Assembly (NCBI GenBank): GCA_037976565.1
Contig: CP137671.1
Span: 16,322,556 to 16,386,555, forward strand
DNA length: 64,000 nt
Direction of reading: 5' to 3'
From: Mesocentrotus franciscanus
Taxonomy: Eukaryota; Echinodermata; Echinoidea; Camarodonta; Strongylocentrotidae
The notes below the pieces were generated by a model, which saw only the letters and a program-made list of their open reading frames with translations, made no database searches and was not told the origin of the DNA. Of the stretch, positions 34,723 to 46,802 are shown piece after piece. Made by a program: the position numbers and the translations under genes. Each line of letters starts with the position of its first letter. The stretch's first letter is position 1.

Positions 34723-36384
34723 TTAAGGGGAAGCAGGTAGGAAAACTTGAAGCGGATGCGAAAAGTGGACTTTCTGTCATAATACAAAAACAGAGTGAAG
34801 GTTATTAGATTGATAGTAAAAAATATATAATTTTTACCAAGTTTTGGTATGGGGTCATGAATTTGGTTCAAATGAACATATTGGAAGCATATGCGATTTT
34901 ACAATATTCAATGATCGTTGTCGCGGTTGAAATCGAGTCTAAAGTGATGAAATTGTAAACAATAAACTCTTTATGTTGTACAGCGCCCTCTCAAGACTGA
35001 TATTACTTTAGCTTGAAAACAATGTTTCTTGCCTACAATCGACCGATTTGCTATTTCCGTTTGGAAATTATATATCAGAACTGCATATTCTGAGATTTTC
35101 ATGGTCGCAGCTACCATGGAATGGCCTTAGGCGCTATTTGAAATACTTGAAATTTACCGGGAGCACCAGTAAATTTTGATTATTTAATTTGCTCGAAAGC
35201 AGAAATGTTCTAGGGGCTTAATTTTTTAGTGCTTATAATACATCCACAGGGGCATTCAAATAATTCAAAAATTTAAAGAATAACTATCCATCCAATTTCA
35301 AAATTTCCCAAAACTTTGCATTACCTTTAATCGAAAAATTCGGAGTGCTACGGACTTGCTAATGGAGAGACAGCTATTTCAATTGTGAATACTGACAAGA
35401 CTAAATAGTTTAATTTAAAAACCTACAAAAATGAATATTATATTTATTATTATTATTCGAATCTCTTCGTCCCCGTTTGTATTATTTGTGTAACATGTTG
35501 GAAACTGCAAAGTGTTCCATGAATATTTGTTTTTACAATTTTGTGGCATGTAATATAATTAGTTTTTTTATGTACTAATTCAATCAAATGTCAGAATAAG
35601 ATATTCATTTTATAAATGAATGAGGATGGCAACTGTATCAGGATATTTAAGTAGCGTAATGTCAGCAATTGTGTATCCAATACTATCATAACAGCTTAAG
35701 ACTTGAAATCCAGTATGTGAATCAACCCCCCTACTATTTACTCATTCTGACGTCAAAATGTAGTAGGGTCAGTAAGGTTACCGGATCATATGCCTGGGGG
35801 GAAATCCCCTCCTTTCTGACAGTCATGGATCCACAACTATTATTTCGTCGATAACATAATCAGGGTGTCCAGGTTCTCCCCCGAATACAGCTCAAGTTTT
35901 TCTTCAAGAGTAGTGTGATTAAGGAATGGTTCGTGAACGTTCCGCCTTCTTGTTGAATTCTCTTTTGTTCTGTAAGACTTAAGATCATGAGCCACGTCTT
36001 TCATTCATATTTACCCATTACTCCCTCAGTCAACAGGTCAATATGATCTAGAAAATATCATTTTCTTTATCCTTTTATGTCCACAGTCCCGATTGTATCA
36101 ATAAAAAAGAAAACTATTGCTCACCTCTGTCACTACCTATCAGTTATTAATTAATACCATTATGCATTATATCGGTCTCAAAATAATCCAGGAACTATTG
36201 AAATTAGTGCTAATTTCAGGTGTCAGGACTTGTAGCTCATTACAAAATACAAAGTGATTGTGTTAAGATTTGATAATTGTGGCAACGACATTTATATGAT
36301 TTTGAACAAATTGCTGAATTTTGAATATATTTTTGATGGGTTGTTAGTAGTTATTCATTCAACATAATGTTGGTATCATAACAG

Positions 36385-36552
36385 ATTGAGACTCTTCACA
36401 TCCCTGCTCGGGATCTCAATGAACGTCCCTCTGCATCAAGTGATCTCGCTCAGTTCATCTGTGAGATAACTCATTTGAAGAAACTGACACTCGACGGTCG
36501 ATATCACGACGACTTCTACTCAACATCGTCATCGATGGCATCATCTGCAAAG
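36385..36552 (+). CDS. NLR gene, array LRR-like exon 1 (56 codons)
   Basis: Acceptor CATAACAG, donor AAG|GTATTG, phase 0-0. It encodes two LRR-like turns: IETLHIPARDLNERPSASSD (then LAQFICEITH) and LKKLTLDGRYHDDFYSTSSS (then MASSAK). The L-x-x-L-x-L strands (IETLHI, LKKLTL) recur 30 residues apart, as in the alternating repeats of NLR receptors. No stop. Array membership and symmetric phase mean it can be gained, lost or skipped without breaking the frame. Confidence 0.85.
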
Positions 36553-37877
36553 GTATTGATTTGATCATATTTGTTAGGACTCTTAGCAAATCACTCCATG
36601 TTTTGTTATACTGGAGGTGTACTTTTTTCCATATAGTCAAACGCAAGTGTACAATTTAAGTCTCCCTATTGGTACACCGTTAAGAGGAATCAGGTACGAA
36701 AAGTTGAACGTTTCAGGAAGTGGATGCGAAAAGTGAACTTTCTGTCATAATACAAAAACAGAGTGAAGGTTATTAGATTGATAGTAAATAATATATACAT
36801 TTTTTTTCATTTAATCGGAAAATTCGGAGTGCTACGGACTTGCTAATGGAGAGACAGCTATTTCAATTGTAAATACTGATAAGACTAAATAGTTTAATTT
36901 AAAAACCTACAAAAATGAATATTCGAATCTCTTCGTCCCCGTTTGTATTATTTGTGTAACATGTTAGAAACTGCGAAGTGTTCCATGAATATTTGTTTTC
37001 ACAATTTTCTGTCATGTAATATTAGTTTTTTATGTACTAATTCAATCAAATGTCAGAATAAGATGTTCATTTTATAAAAGGATGAGGATGGCAACTGTAT
37101 CAGGATGTAAAGCGTAAACATATATTTAAGTAGCGTAATGTCAACAATTGTGTATCCAATACAATGTGACTATTACAACAGCTTAAGACTTGAAATCCAG
37201 TATGTGAATCAACCCCCCCCCTACCCTTTACTCATTCTGACGTCAAAATGTAGTAGGGTCAGAAAAGATTCCCGAATCATATGCCTGGGGGGAACAAATC
37301 CCCTCCTTTCTGACAGTCATGGATCCACAACTATTATTTCGTCGATAACATTATCAGGGTGTTCAGGTTCTCCCCCAAATACAGCTCAAGTTTTTCTTCA
37401 AGAGTAGTGTGATTAAGGAATGGTTCGTGAACGTTCCGCCTTCTTGTTGAATTCTCTTTTGTTCTGTAAGACTTAAGATCATGAGCCACGTCTTTCATTC
37501 ATATTTACCCACTACTTCCTCTGTCAACAGGTCAATATGATCTAGAAAATATCATTTTCTTTATCCGTTATGCCCACAGTCCCGATTGTATCAATAAAAA
37601 AGAAAACTATTGCTCACCTCTGTCACTACCTATCAGTTATTAATTAACACCATTATGCATTATATCGGTCTCAAAAGAATCCAGGAACTTTTGAAATTAG
37701 GGCTAATTTCAGGTGTCAGAACTTGTAGCTCATTACAAAATACAATGTGATTGTGTTAAGATTTGATAATTGTGGAAACGATATTTATATGATTTTGAAC
37801 AAATTGCTGAATTTTGAATATATTTTTGATGGGTTGTTAGTAATTATTAATTTAACATAATGTTGGCCTCATAACAG

Positions 37878-38045
37878 ATTGAGACTCTTTACATCCCTGC
37901 TTGGGATCTCAGTGAACGTCCCTCTGCATCAAGTGATCTCGCTCAGTTTATCTGTAAGATGACTCATCTGAAGGACCTGACACTCCGCGGTCAGTATCAC
38001 GATGACTTCTACTCAACATCTTCATCGATGGCATCATCTGCAAAG
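37878..38045 (+). CDS. NLR gene, array LRR-like exon 2 (56 codons)
   Basis: Same boundaries and phases as array exon 1, fully open. The differences cluster on and beside the strands: LYIPAWDLSE instead of LHIPARDLNE, CKMTHLKDLTLRGQYHDD instead of CEITHLKKLTLDGRYHDD. The flanking intron is almost the same as in unit 1. Confidence 0.87.
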
Positions 38046-39359
38046 GTATTGATTTGATCATATTTGTTAGGACTCTTAGCAAATCACTCCATGTTTTGTT
38101 ATACTGGAGGTGTACTTTTTCCAATATAGTCAAACGCAAGTGTACAATTTAAGTCTCCCTATTGGTACACCGTTAAGGGGAATCAGGTAGGAAAAGTTGA
38201 ACGTTTTAGGAAGTGGATGCAAAAAGTGAACTTTCTGTCATAATACAGTGTACAAAAACAGAGTGAAGATTATTAGATTGATAGTCGGAATAATATATAC
38301 AATATTTTTTTTTTTTTCATATGACAATTGGGAGTGCTACAGAATTGCTGATGGAGAGTCAGCTTTTTCATTTGTGAATATTGAAGAGACTAAATAGAAT
38401 AATTAAAAGAACCTACAATAATGTAAAATCAAATATCTTCAACCCCATTGGTTATATTTCTGTATTCCTTTGGGAACTGCAAATTGTACATATTTATATG
38501 TTTTGACACTTTTGTGTTTGGTAAAATCACATTTTCAAAGTACTGTTTCAATCAAATGTAAGAATAACGTATTGCTTTTGTAAATAAATAGGAGGGCAAC
38601 CGTAACATGGTGTAATGTTGAACAATATTTTAAAGTACTGTAATGTCACCAATTGTATATCCAACATACTTTTACTATTGTTACAGATTAAGACTTGACA
38701 TCCACTATGTGTATCACCCCCCCCCCCTCACCCATTCCGATGTGCCAATGCAGTAGAGTCAGTTAGATAACCAAATCATACGGCTTGGGAAATCCCTTCT
38801 TTCTGACAATCGTGGTCCCATCAATATATCATGTTGTCAATATAAAACACAATCAGGGTGTTCAGGTTCCCCTGATTGAACGCACACGTTTTCCTTCAAG
38901 AGTAGTCTGTTTGAGGACAGGTTTGCGAACGTCCTGACTTCTTTTATTCTCCTTTGTTCTGTAAGACTCTAGATCATGAGCCAAGTCCTTCATTTATATT
39001 TCCCCACTACTTCCTCAGTCAACAGGTCAATATGATCTAGAAAATATAATCTTCTTTATCCACAATGCCACAGGCCCCGATTGGATCAATCAAAAACTCA
39101 TAGATCACCTCTGTCATTACCTATCAGTTATGAATAAACACCGTTATATCGGTCTGAAAAGAATCCAAGAACTATCGAAAATGGTGCTAATTTCATGTGT
39201 CAAGACTTGTACATCATTATACAATATATATGATTGTGTTAAGAGTTTTTCATTGTGGCAGTTATATTAATATAAATTTAAACATATTGCTGAATCTTGA
39301 CTGTAGTTTTAGTGGGTGTTGGTAATTATTCTTTTGACATGATATTACTATCATAACAG

Positions 39360-39542
39360 ATTGAGACTCTTAACATCGAGTATCAGGATCTCAGTGAACG
39401 TCCCTCTGCATCACGTGATCTCGCTGAGTTCATCTGTAAGATGCCACATTTGAGGAGCCTGATACTCGGTGATTATGGCGAGGACTTAATTCTTCACGAT
39501 AACTTCTACTCAACATCTTCGTCGGTGGCATCATCTGCAAAG
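39360..39542 (+). CDS. NLR gene, array LRR-like exon 3 (61 codons)
   Basis: Phase 0-0 and open. It is five codons longer than exons 1, 2 and 4: the second turn reads LRSLILGDYGEDLILHDNFY. The first turn has IETLNIEYQDLSE. It is closest to the orphan exon at 59863, with which it shares the long form and the intron sequence, so array 2 was copied from more than one unit type. Confidence 0.87.
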
Positions 39543-40995
39543 GTATTGATTATATTTGATATTTTAGGACTCTAAGCGAATCGATACATGTTTTGTTATA
39601 CTGGAGGGGTACTCTTTCCGATATAGTCAAACGCAAGTGTACAATTTAACTCTCCCTATCGGTACATCGTTAAGAGGAAGCAGGTTGGAAAGGTTTATCG
39701 TTTTAGGAAGTGGATGCAAAGGGTGACTTTCATTCATAATACAAAAACAGAGTGAAGATTATAAGATTGATAGTGAATAATATATACAATATTTTTTATT
39801 TCATATGACAATTGGGAGTGCTACAGAATTGATACATGTTTTGTTATACTGATCGATATGATAAGCTGATCGTTTTAGGAAGTGGATGCGAAGAGTGAAC
39901 TTTCTGTCATAAAACAAAGAAAGACTGAAGCTTTTAAGATTAATAGTGAATAGTATATACCGTTTTTTTTTCTTTTTCATATGACAATTCGGAGTGCTAC
40001 GGAATCGCTGACGGAAAGACGGCTATTTCAATTGTAAACTGATGAGACTAAATATTTGAATTTAAAAGCCTACACAAATGTAAAATGAATCTCTTATTCC
40101 CCGTTATTTCTGTAACATGTTAAAACCTGCAAAGTCTTAGTTGAATTAGGTTTTTCACAGTACTTTTTCAATCAAATGTCAGAATGACATATTGTTTTTG
40201 TCAATGAATGAAGTTGGCAACTTCATTATGATGTAATATTTAACAATATTTGTAAGTAGTGAAATATCAGCAACTGTATATCCAACATAATGTTACTATT
40301 ATAACAGATTAAGACTTGACATCCGATAGGTGAATCTTCCTCCCCCCTCACTCATTTTGACGTAAAAATGTAATAGGGTCAGAAAGATTACCGAATCATA
40401 TGCCTGGGGAAAAAAGTCCCCTCCTTTCTGACAGTCATGGATTCACAACTATTATTACGTCGATAACAGTATCAGGGCATCCAGGTTCTCTCCCAAATAC
40501 AGCTCAAGTTTTTCTTCAAGAGTAGTGTGATTAAGGAATGGTTCACGAACGTTCTGCCCTCTTGTTGACTTCTCTTTTGTTCTGTAAGACTTCAGATCAT
40601 GAGCCACGTCTCTCATTCATATTTACCCATTACTCCCTCTGTCAACAGGTCAATATGATCTAGAAAATATCATTTTCTTTATCCGTAATGCCCACAGTCC
40701 CGATTGGATCAATAAAAAAAAAACCTTCTGATCACCTCTGTCATTACCTATCAGTTATTAATTATCACCATTATGCATTATATCGGTCTCAAAGTAATCC
40801 AGGGTCTATTGAAATTAGTACTAATATCAGGTGCCAAGACTTGTAGCTCATTACAAAATACAATGTGATTGTGTTAAGATTTTTTAATTGTGGAAACGAC
40901 ATTTATATGATTTTGAACAAATTGCTGAATTTTGAATAGATTTTTGATGGGTTGTTAGTAATTATTCATTTAACATAATGTTGGTATCATAACAG

Positions 40996-41163
40996 ATTGA
41001 GACTCTTTACACCCCTGCTTGGGATCTCAGTGAACGTCCATCTGCATCACGTGATTTCGCTCAGTTTATCTGTAAGTTGACACATCTGAAGGACCTGACA
41101 CTCCGCGGTCGTTATCACGACGACTTCTACTCAACATCGTCATCAATGGCATCATCTGCAAAG
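40996..41163 (+). CDS. NLR gene, array LRR-like exon 4 (56 codons)
   Basis: Phase 0-0 and open; reads IETLYTPAWDLSE, ASRDFAQFICKL and LTLRGRYHDDFYS. It is the last intact exon of array 1 and its phase joins directly to the exon at 44145. The intron after it soon departs from the array consensus (about 41320). Confidence 0.85.
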
Positions 41164-41626
41164 GTATTGATTTTATCATATTTGTTAGGACTCTTAGCAA
41201 GTCACTACATGTTTTGTTATACTGGAGGTGTACTCTTTCCTATATAGTCAAACGCAAGTGTACATTTTAACTCTCACTATTGGTACACCGTTAAGACGAA
41301 GCAGGAAGGGAAAGTTGGCTTTCTGTCATAATACAAAATCGACAAACGTTATATGATTGATAGTAAACATGATATTGTTTAAAACTATACTTCATCCAAA
41401 TATATTAACAAATGGCAATGGACGGCTTCTATGATGAACAAGGATTGATCACTTTTATTAATTCTTTCAAAACTTTATCTAGGAGGGACTATTGAAATGT
41501 GAACATTAGGCACATCATTGTATCAATGCAGCCAGGTTACACTGGTGATAATCAATAGAAAATATACCTGAAGGGCCTAATATTCTGTTTTTCACTAAAT
41601 CAATCTGATAATTATTTGCACGACAG

Positions 41627-41873
41627 ATTGAGACCCTTTTGTGATAATAACAATAGTAATAATAATAATAATAATAATGATAATAATAATGATAGTAATA
41701 ATAATAATAATAATTATAATAATTATAATAATAATGATAATAATAATGATAATAAAAATGATAGTAATAATAATAATAATAATATTAATAATAATAATAA
41801 TAACAATAATAATAATAATAATAATAATAATATTAATTATAATAATAATAATAATAATAGTAATTTAATTTAA
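41627..41873 (+). repeat. (AAT)n microsatellite that follows a truncated LRR exon start
   Basis: ACAG|ATTGAGACCCTTTT, the standard acceptor and first codons of an array exon, runs at 41640 into about 230 bp of AAT/AATAG/AATG repeats. The rest of the exon is missing. Long open frames of Asn or Ile on this strand are microsatellite artefacts. Confidence 0.9.
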
Positions 41874-41936
41874 ACAGCTCCTTTTGCAGAGGTTACAACA
41901 CGATGTGTGTCAGCAAGGATCACTTAATGGGATAAA

Positions 41937-42291
41937 TAATGGCGGATCAAGAGTAGGGGCTAGTGCCCCCAACCCACAAAGGCATTTAAATGTGATAAGC
42001 CTTGCCTTTTTTTTTTTGCATCTCACTCTGTATCGAATATTTAGAGGTGCTAATTAAGACAAAATCCCATAGTGCCTACAAAGAAATAAACTTAAAGTAA
42101 ATAGACTCATAAACTCAGTTCATCACATTATATTACGAAGGAAAGAGATACTTTTTGTTGCTGGTCAGATAATTAAAAAGAATGAGAGCATCTGAGAAAT
42201 GTAATGACCCCCACCACCTTTAGTTGTTGTTGTTGCTTGTCATAAATTTTCGGGTTAGTGCCTCCCGCTCGATTATCTTTGATCCGCCACT
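41937..42291. mobile_element. Small hAT-like element
   Basis: The left end AATGGCGGATCAAGAGTAGG and the right end CTTTGATCCGCCACTG are inverse over about 12 bp and resemble the other GTGGCGGATC families in this window. The flanks share only GATAA, so the target duplication is degraded. Confidence 0.55.
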
Positions 42292-42759
42292 GGATAACCA
42301 AGCCCTAGAAATACTCATCTTTATTTGATAGCTTTATCTGTTTTATTGATATTCATTTAAATGTTTAATCGTAGGTAACTTGCGGATGTTAATGTAGTGG
42401 AGCATTCAAATAAAGCGAAAGGTATCCAAAGACCAAAGGGATTCAAATATATATATATACAAAACGTCTGTGACACTTGTAAAATAAAAGGTAATTCTTA
42501 TTCTCAGGTGTTATAATGCATTTGGGTGTTAAAATGATTTTTTTATTTCATATAAATCTTGTAAAACATGCATCAAGTAGTCGACATGACCATGATGACA
42601 AGGAGCAAAAGGGTGTTATACCCATACAATGTCTTGTTTCGCCTTTCTCCCGATAGGCCTATGCATTATAACACATAAAAATAAGAATCTGTTAAGACGA
42701 AACATTACTTCAAACGCTCAATTTTATGGTAGTATATTTGTACCTGTAGACACGTTTAA

Positions 42760-43467
42760 AGGGCCCATGACATTGAAATACAAGTGTATTCCTGTTGGTG
42801 TGCAGTCCTGCATACATCTCATATTTTGATATGTAAACTTCTGAATTTGTTTCATAGATTTTTAAATATTTTTTGAAATATTTGTTTTTAAACTTGCTAA
42901 GCTCCACCCCAAAAACCTCCAGATCTCATTCCCTTGTGACATCATCTGTCAGTCATCAATGAGCCAACTTGAGAAAGTGGTATGTATCTTTGCCGAAGTC
43001 GACCACCTGTTACAATACGTAATACAATAGCAACATATAAGTTGCTATGTCAGACATGCTGTAGCATCACCAGGAAGACAAAGGCAATGATGATGTATAT
43101 TGTACATATGTATGGAAGCATGCAATTCTATTATGAACGTGTGCTAAGCTGGGGGAAATTACATACCATTGTCTATTCTAGAATATTAGTTTAGTCTGAC
43201 ATGTCTGACATAGCAACTTATATGTTGCTATTGTTTGTGTATTGTTACAGGTGGTCAACTTCGGCAAAGTTACATGCCACTTTCTCAAGTTAGCTCATTG
43301 ATGACTGACAGATGATGTCACAAGGGAATGAGATCTGGAGGTTTTGGGGTGGAGCTTAGCAAGTTTTATCAAAATATTTAAAAATCTATGAAACAAATTC
43401 AGAAGTTTACATTTCAAAATATGAGAATGCTCATGTAATACACTTGTATTTCAATGTCATGGGCCCT
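42760..43467. mobile_element. TTAA-flanked foldback element, 708 bp, arms about 300 bp
   Basis: Starts AGGGCCCATGACATTGAAAT and ends with the inverse ATTTCAATGTCATGGGCCCT. TTAA at 42756-42759 and 43468-43471. The arms pair nearly end to end (for example CCTCCAGATCTCATTCCC against GGGAATGAGATCTGGAGG), leaving only about 100 bp of loop. It sits in the intron before the C-terminal exons. A related half end lies near 50666. Confidence 0.9.
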
Positions 43468-44144
43468 TTAATATTAAATATCTGTTATTTCTGCAGTAAA
43501 TTTTTACATCGGACATTCTTTAACGGCCCACTGTACATCATAATTCAAGTAATATTATTAATTCACATTCCACTAAGTACGTCGATAAAGGTTTAAATGT
43601 ACTTATCGTGATATAAAATTATATTTTTTTTAATCACTTCCAATATTACTATTTCAGACTCTAATACATTTATGCCACTTAGATTGTACTTGATTATTGC
43701 ATATACGAAGAACGGAATACTTGCATTTGACTGATTTGAAATTATTTAGTAGGTGTTCATCCTTACGTATGGCTAAATAAATTCATTGAATCTATAAACG
43801 GTACTTGCCTTTAACATATTTATATTGGAAAATAATGAATGATATACATGAAAATGTGTATTGTATGAAGAAAAAAAATTCTTATAACGTTTTCTATGTA
43901 TTATTTTATCATGTAACTTATACTTACATTTGCGTAAGCCTTCTCGCATTTGCTCGGCTCATGTCTTTTTAAAATCCTTGTTTATATTCTACATTACCCA
44001 TGAGGCTAGCGTAATCCATTTTCATGTTTTTTGTCGCCTTTTTTTAATGATACTTAACGCATTTATATATCTACCAACAATCGAACCTACTACATTTTTT
44101 ATTGCACTTTAATTCGCTTTTTGTATGTACATGATCACGACCAG

Positions 44145-44518
44145 AGTGGTAACACGAGCCCCACCTTGACTGAGCTGACAGTAGATGATGAGACACTAGA
44201 AGTATGGCAGGATTGTGGTTCTATGTTTGACAATGTGAAGAGGGTCACTATACAGGTATGGAGGACGATCAACTGTGACGTCATCCAGAGGATCCATCTA
44301 CCAGGAGCAACAGAACTCACCATTCAAACACAGGAGTATGTACATCGACCGGTTGGTTTCCATGAGGAGCACACTTCACTACCCAATGCCCTCCTGAATA
44401 TCTCACCTCAGCTTGTCAAGGTGACATTCAGCGATCTTGACATTAGCAACAGGAAGGTGGGACCAATCTTACAAGCTTTCAGATCAACACACAACCTCAA
44501 GTATCTGAAGACTATCAG
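44145..44518 (+). CDS. NLR gene, C-terminal LRR-like exon (about 125 codons)
   Basis: Acceptor CACGACCAG, donor ATCAG|GTAAGA; phase 0 in, phase 2 out. The frame is open with repeated strand patterns about 25-30 residues apart: LTELTVDDETLEV, VKRVTIQVWRTINCDV, ATELTIQTQEYVHRP, LVKVTFSDLDISNRKVG, LKYLKTIR. This is the non-canonical end of the LRR-like domain that would sense ligand. Alternative acceptor positions a few bases away break the phase. Confidence 0.75.
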
Positions 44519-45614
44519 GTAAGACATATTGTCATTTATTAAAAAGAGTACTTTGACATATTTCTTCCCTTTTAATTCCCCCTCCTTATCTCTCTTTCTT
44601 CCTCTCTCTGATCTTTTCCTCTCCATGATACACTCAGCCCCCCTAAAAAGTGGACATTTATTTATAATTAAAATTTTGAAATAAATGAATTAAATTGAAC
44701 TTACGTTTCATATATCAAAATAAACATAAACTATTCCTCTTTAAGGTGATATTCAATTGGTATCATTCCATTGAGGCATAAGTGAGATGAGCCAATTAAC
44801 AATAAATGAGTCTATGAAAGAAAATTGTGAAATTGGGGCATTTGGCCTTTCACCTGTTGATGAGCATTTCCTTCTTGTAGAATTAAAACAAGAACAAGAA
44901 ATCACGAGGAGCACGAAAGGAGAGGCATCTTCACAATGCTTGTCAAAATTATGCAGCCCTTAGACTATAGACGATATCCATAGCTCCATCCACCTCATTT
45001 TTTCATTGATGAACAGTAACATTTGCATTGCTACTTGCTCTAATTTGCCCATCCAAGCGTGAAAGTTCAAAACTTGATCTTAGTTGATGTTGGTAGAGTT
45101 TTAATTTTTCCTATAATTTGTTATATATTTTATTATATTTTATTGACGGTTTATACGACAATTTTTAACAATGAAGAGTGGCCAGTTCTCTCCTTTTTTA
45201 TGGAGAGTATATTTCTTTGGATCATTTTATTTGAGTGTCTCGTTAATACGAACGATGGAAGAAAATGAACGTTTCTTTGAATTTAATTGAATGGAGTATG
45301 TTTCTTCTCTCTGTCTCTCTCTTTCTCCCCTATCAGTGTTTAATTTGATGTGATTAGATTCGATTTGAACGAGGTTACAAAACATGAATAACAACATGAT
45401 GAGCTTAAATGCTAAGGTTTGAAACCTCTGCTCAGCTGTACAATGCATTACAGCTGTTCTATCAATCGAGGGGTCTAAATGATAAAACAAATGGGAGAAA
45501 AGTTACATCATTATTACCAGCTATATTCCAAACATTTTTACACTGGGGTATGCCCCCCATCCATAGTCACTTAACATCGATAATGCTGTATTCCGTCTAT
45601 CTTGATATTGGTAG

Positions 45615-45716
45615 ATTCATAAGATGCGGAACAAATGAGAGCGTGGATGATGTCACAATTGCTTGCAATGAAGATCTGGTCATGGAGGTGGAGGTGGTGC
45701 ATGGCAAACCACGTGG
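45615..45716 (+). CDS. NLR gene, penultimate coding exon
   Basis: Acceptor ATATTGGTAG, donor CGTGG|GTAAGA, phase 2 in and out. It encodes FIRCGTNESVDDVTIACNED then LVMEVEVVHGKPR; the DDVTIACNE / LVMEVEVV alternation continues the strand pattern. If the donor is not used the frame stops at once (GGG TAA), which would give an almost identical C terminus. The upstream part of the long frame that contains it (from 45409) is probably intron. Confidence 0.6.
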
Positions 45717-46242
45717 GTAAGACCTTAGAACTTTACTTCAAGACTTGCATCGCCCTTAATGGCTGCATGAAATTCATGTATGATTGCATGTATCTTAAAC
45801 CCTCTGCAATAAAGTCTCCTTCCTCTTTTTTCCAAACGACCTATACTGGCAGACTAGAGTGCAGCAGAAATGAGGTTAGTGTTAGAATTAGTGGAAGACT
45901 AGCGCGCGTGCTCGTATCCTCATGCCAGTCATTTCTGATATTCATTCAGACGCGAGGTCTGCTCGAAAGGCCATGCATGTGTTTAGATATACAGAAGTAG
46001 AATGAAAAAAAGTATCTTGAATATCTTACAAGCATGTAGTTCATTTCCGTCTCGGGAGGTGGGGGTGTTAGTAAACTTTTTATTTGTGTATTTCTGTTAA
46101 CATCGAGAATGATGGGGGCTGACATTATGTACCAATCATGATGTAACAGAAATCAATATATGCAAAATGTAACAAAGAGTTGACAAAAGGCGTGTTATTA
46201 GAAATAACATTCCTTTGGAAATGTGTAATTAAGAATGTTCCA

Positions 46243-46617
46243 ATGTGCCCATTGAAAGATATAGGCAGGATTATCGAAGTGATAAAATTAAGGTATTTAT
46301 TCTATTTTGGACATTACATGTAAGTCTATTACATACATCATTCGCGCTTTTTTGTATTATGACGTTTTCTAAGTAATAGATTTAGAAAACAGGTTTCTGT
46401 AAGTCAATGTTAACGGAAATACACAAATACAAATTGTAACTAACACATAATTATTTCTGTATGTCAATGTGCCCATTGGAAGATATAGGCTGGATTATCG
46501 AAGTGATAAAATTAAGGTATTTATTCTATTTCGGACAAAACATGTAAGTCTATTATTTACATTATTCGCGCTTTTTTGTATTATGACGTTTTCTTCGTAA
46601 TAGCTTTAGATAACAGT
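46243..46617. repeat. Tandem duplication, about 234-bp period, in the last intron
   Basis: CAATGTGCCCATTG-AAGATATAGGC...GTAATAG occurs at about 46243-46380 and again at about 46476-46605 with few changes. Non-coding. Confidence 0.8.
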
Positions 46618-46783
46618 ACAAGTGGTTTTGTTTGACGTGAAGCTGTATGATATTCTAGCTCTCTCTTCTTTGTCCTCCGTTTACTGCTCTATGTGATAAT
46701 TTTGATGTAATGCTGCTTCTACGTTGATGCACACATTTTAACTTCTCTCTCTCTCTCTCTCTCTTTCTCTCCTCTTCCGTCAG

Positions 46784-46802
46784 TATAAATTTTATTGAAT
46801 AA
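46784..46802 (+). CDS. NLR gene, terminal coding stub (GINFIE stop)
   Basis: A strong acceptor (a long CT tract then TCCGTCAG) at 46783; entered in phase 2 it reads G-I-N-F-I-E and then TAA at 46800. With this stop the exons from 22611 sum to 3,414 nt, a multiple of three. An adjacent open stretch (VDDTVLDLTNQTDQ, from 46807) is also coding-like but cannot be joined in phase from the exon before. Confidence 0.45.

Larger units (their letters stand above)
34727..41626 (+). repeat. Tandem array 1 of LRR-exon units (about 1.48-1.64 kb each)
   Basis: Four intact exons start at 36385, 37878, 39360 and 40996 (spacings 1,493, 1,482 and 1,636 bp), each embedded in the same intron sequence. Each unit also holds an exon-like acceptor remnant 670-700 bp upstream of the intact exon (35695, 37182, 38687, 40308: ACAG then CTTAAGACTTGAAATCC or ATTAAGACTTGACATCC). 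The 35.2-36.4 kb and 36.8-37.8 kb stretches are very similar, which shows recent duplication. Confidence 0.92.

Noticed and set aside
41616..41873. Asn-rich and Ile-rich frames
   Set aside because: (AAT)n microsatellite read in two frames.
45409..45614. Upstream part of the 103-codon frame as coding
   Set aside because: No strand pattern and no acceptor in phase before it; only the part after 45615 fits the preceding exon.
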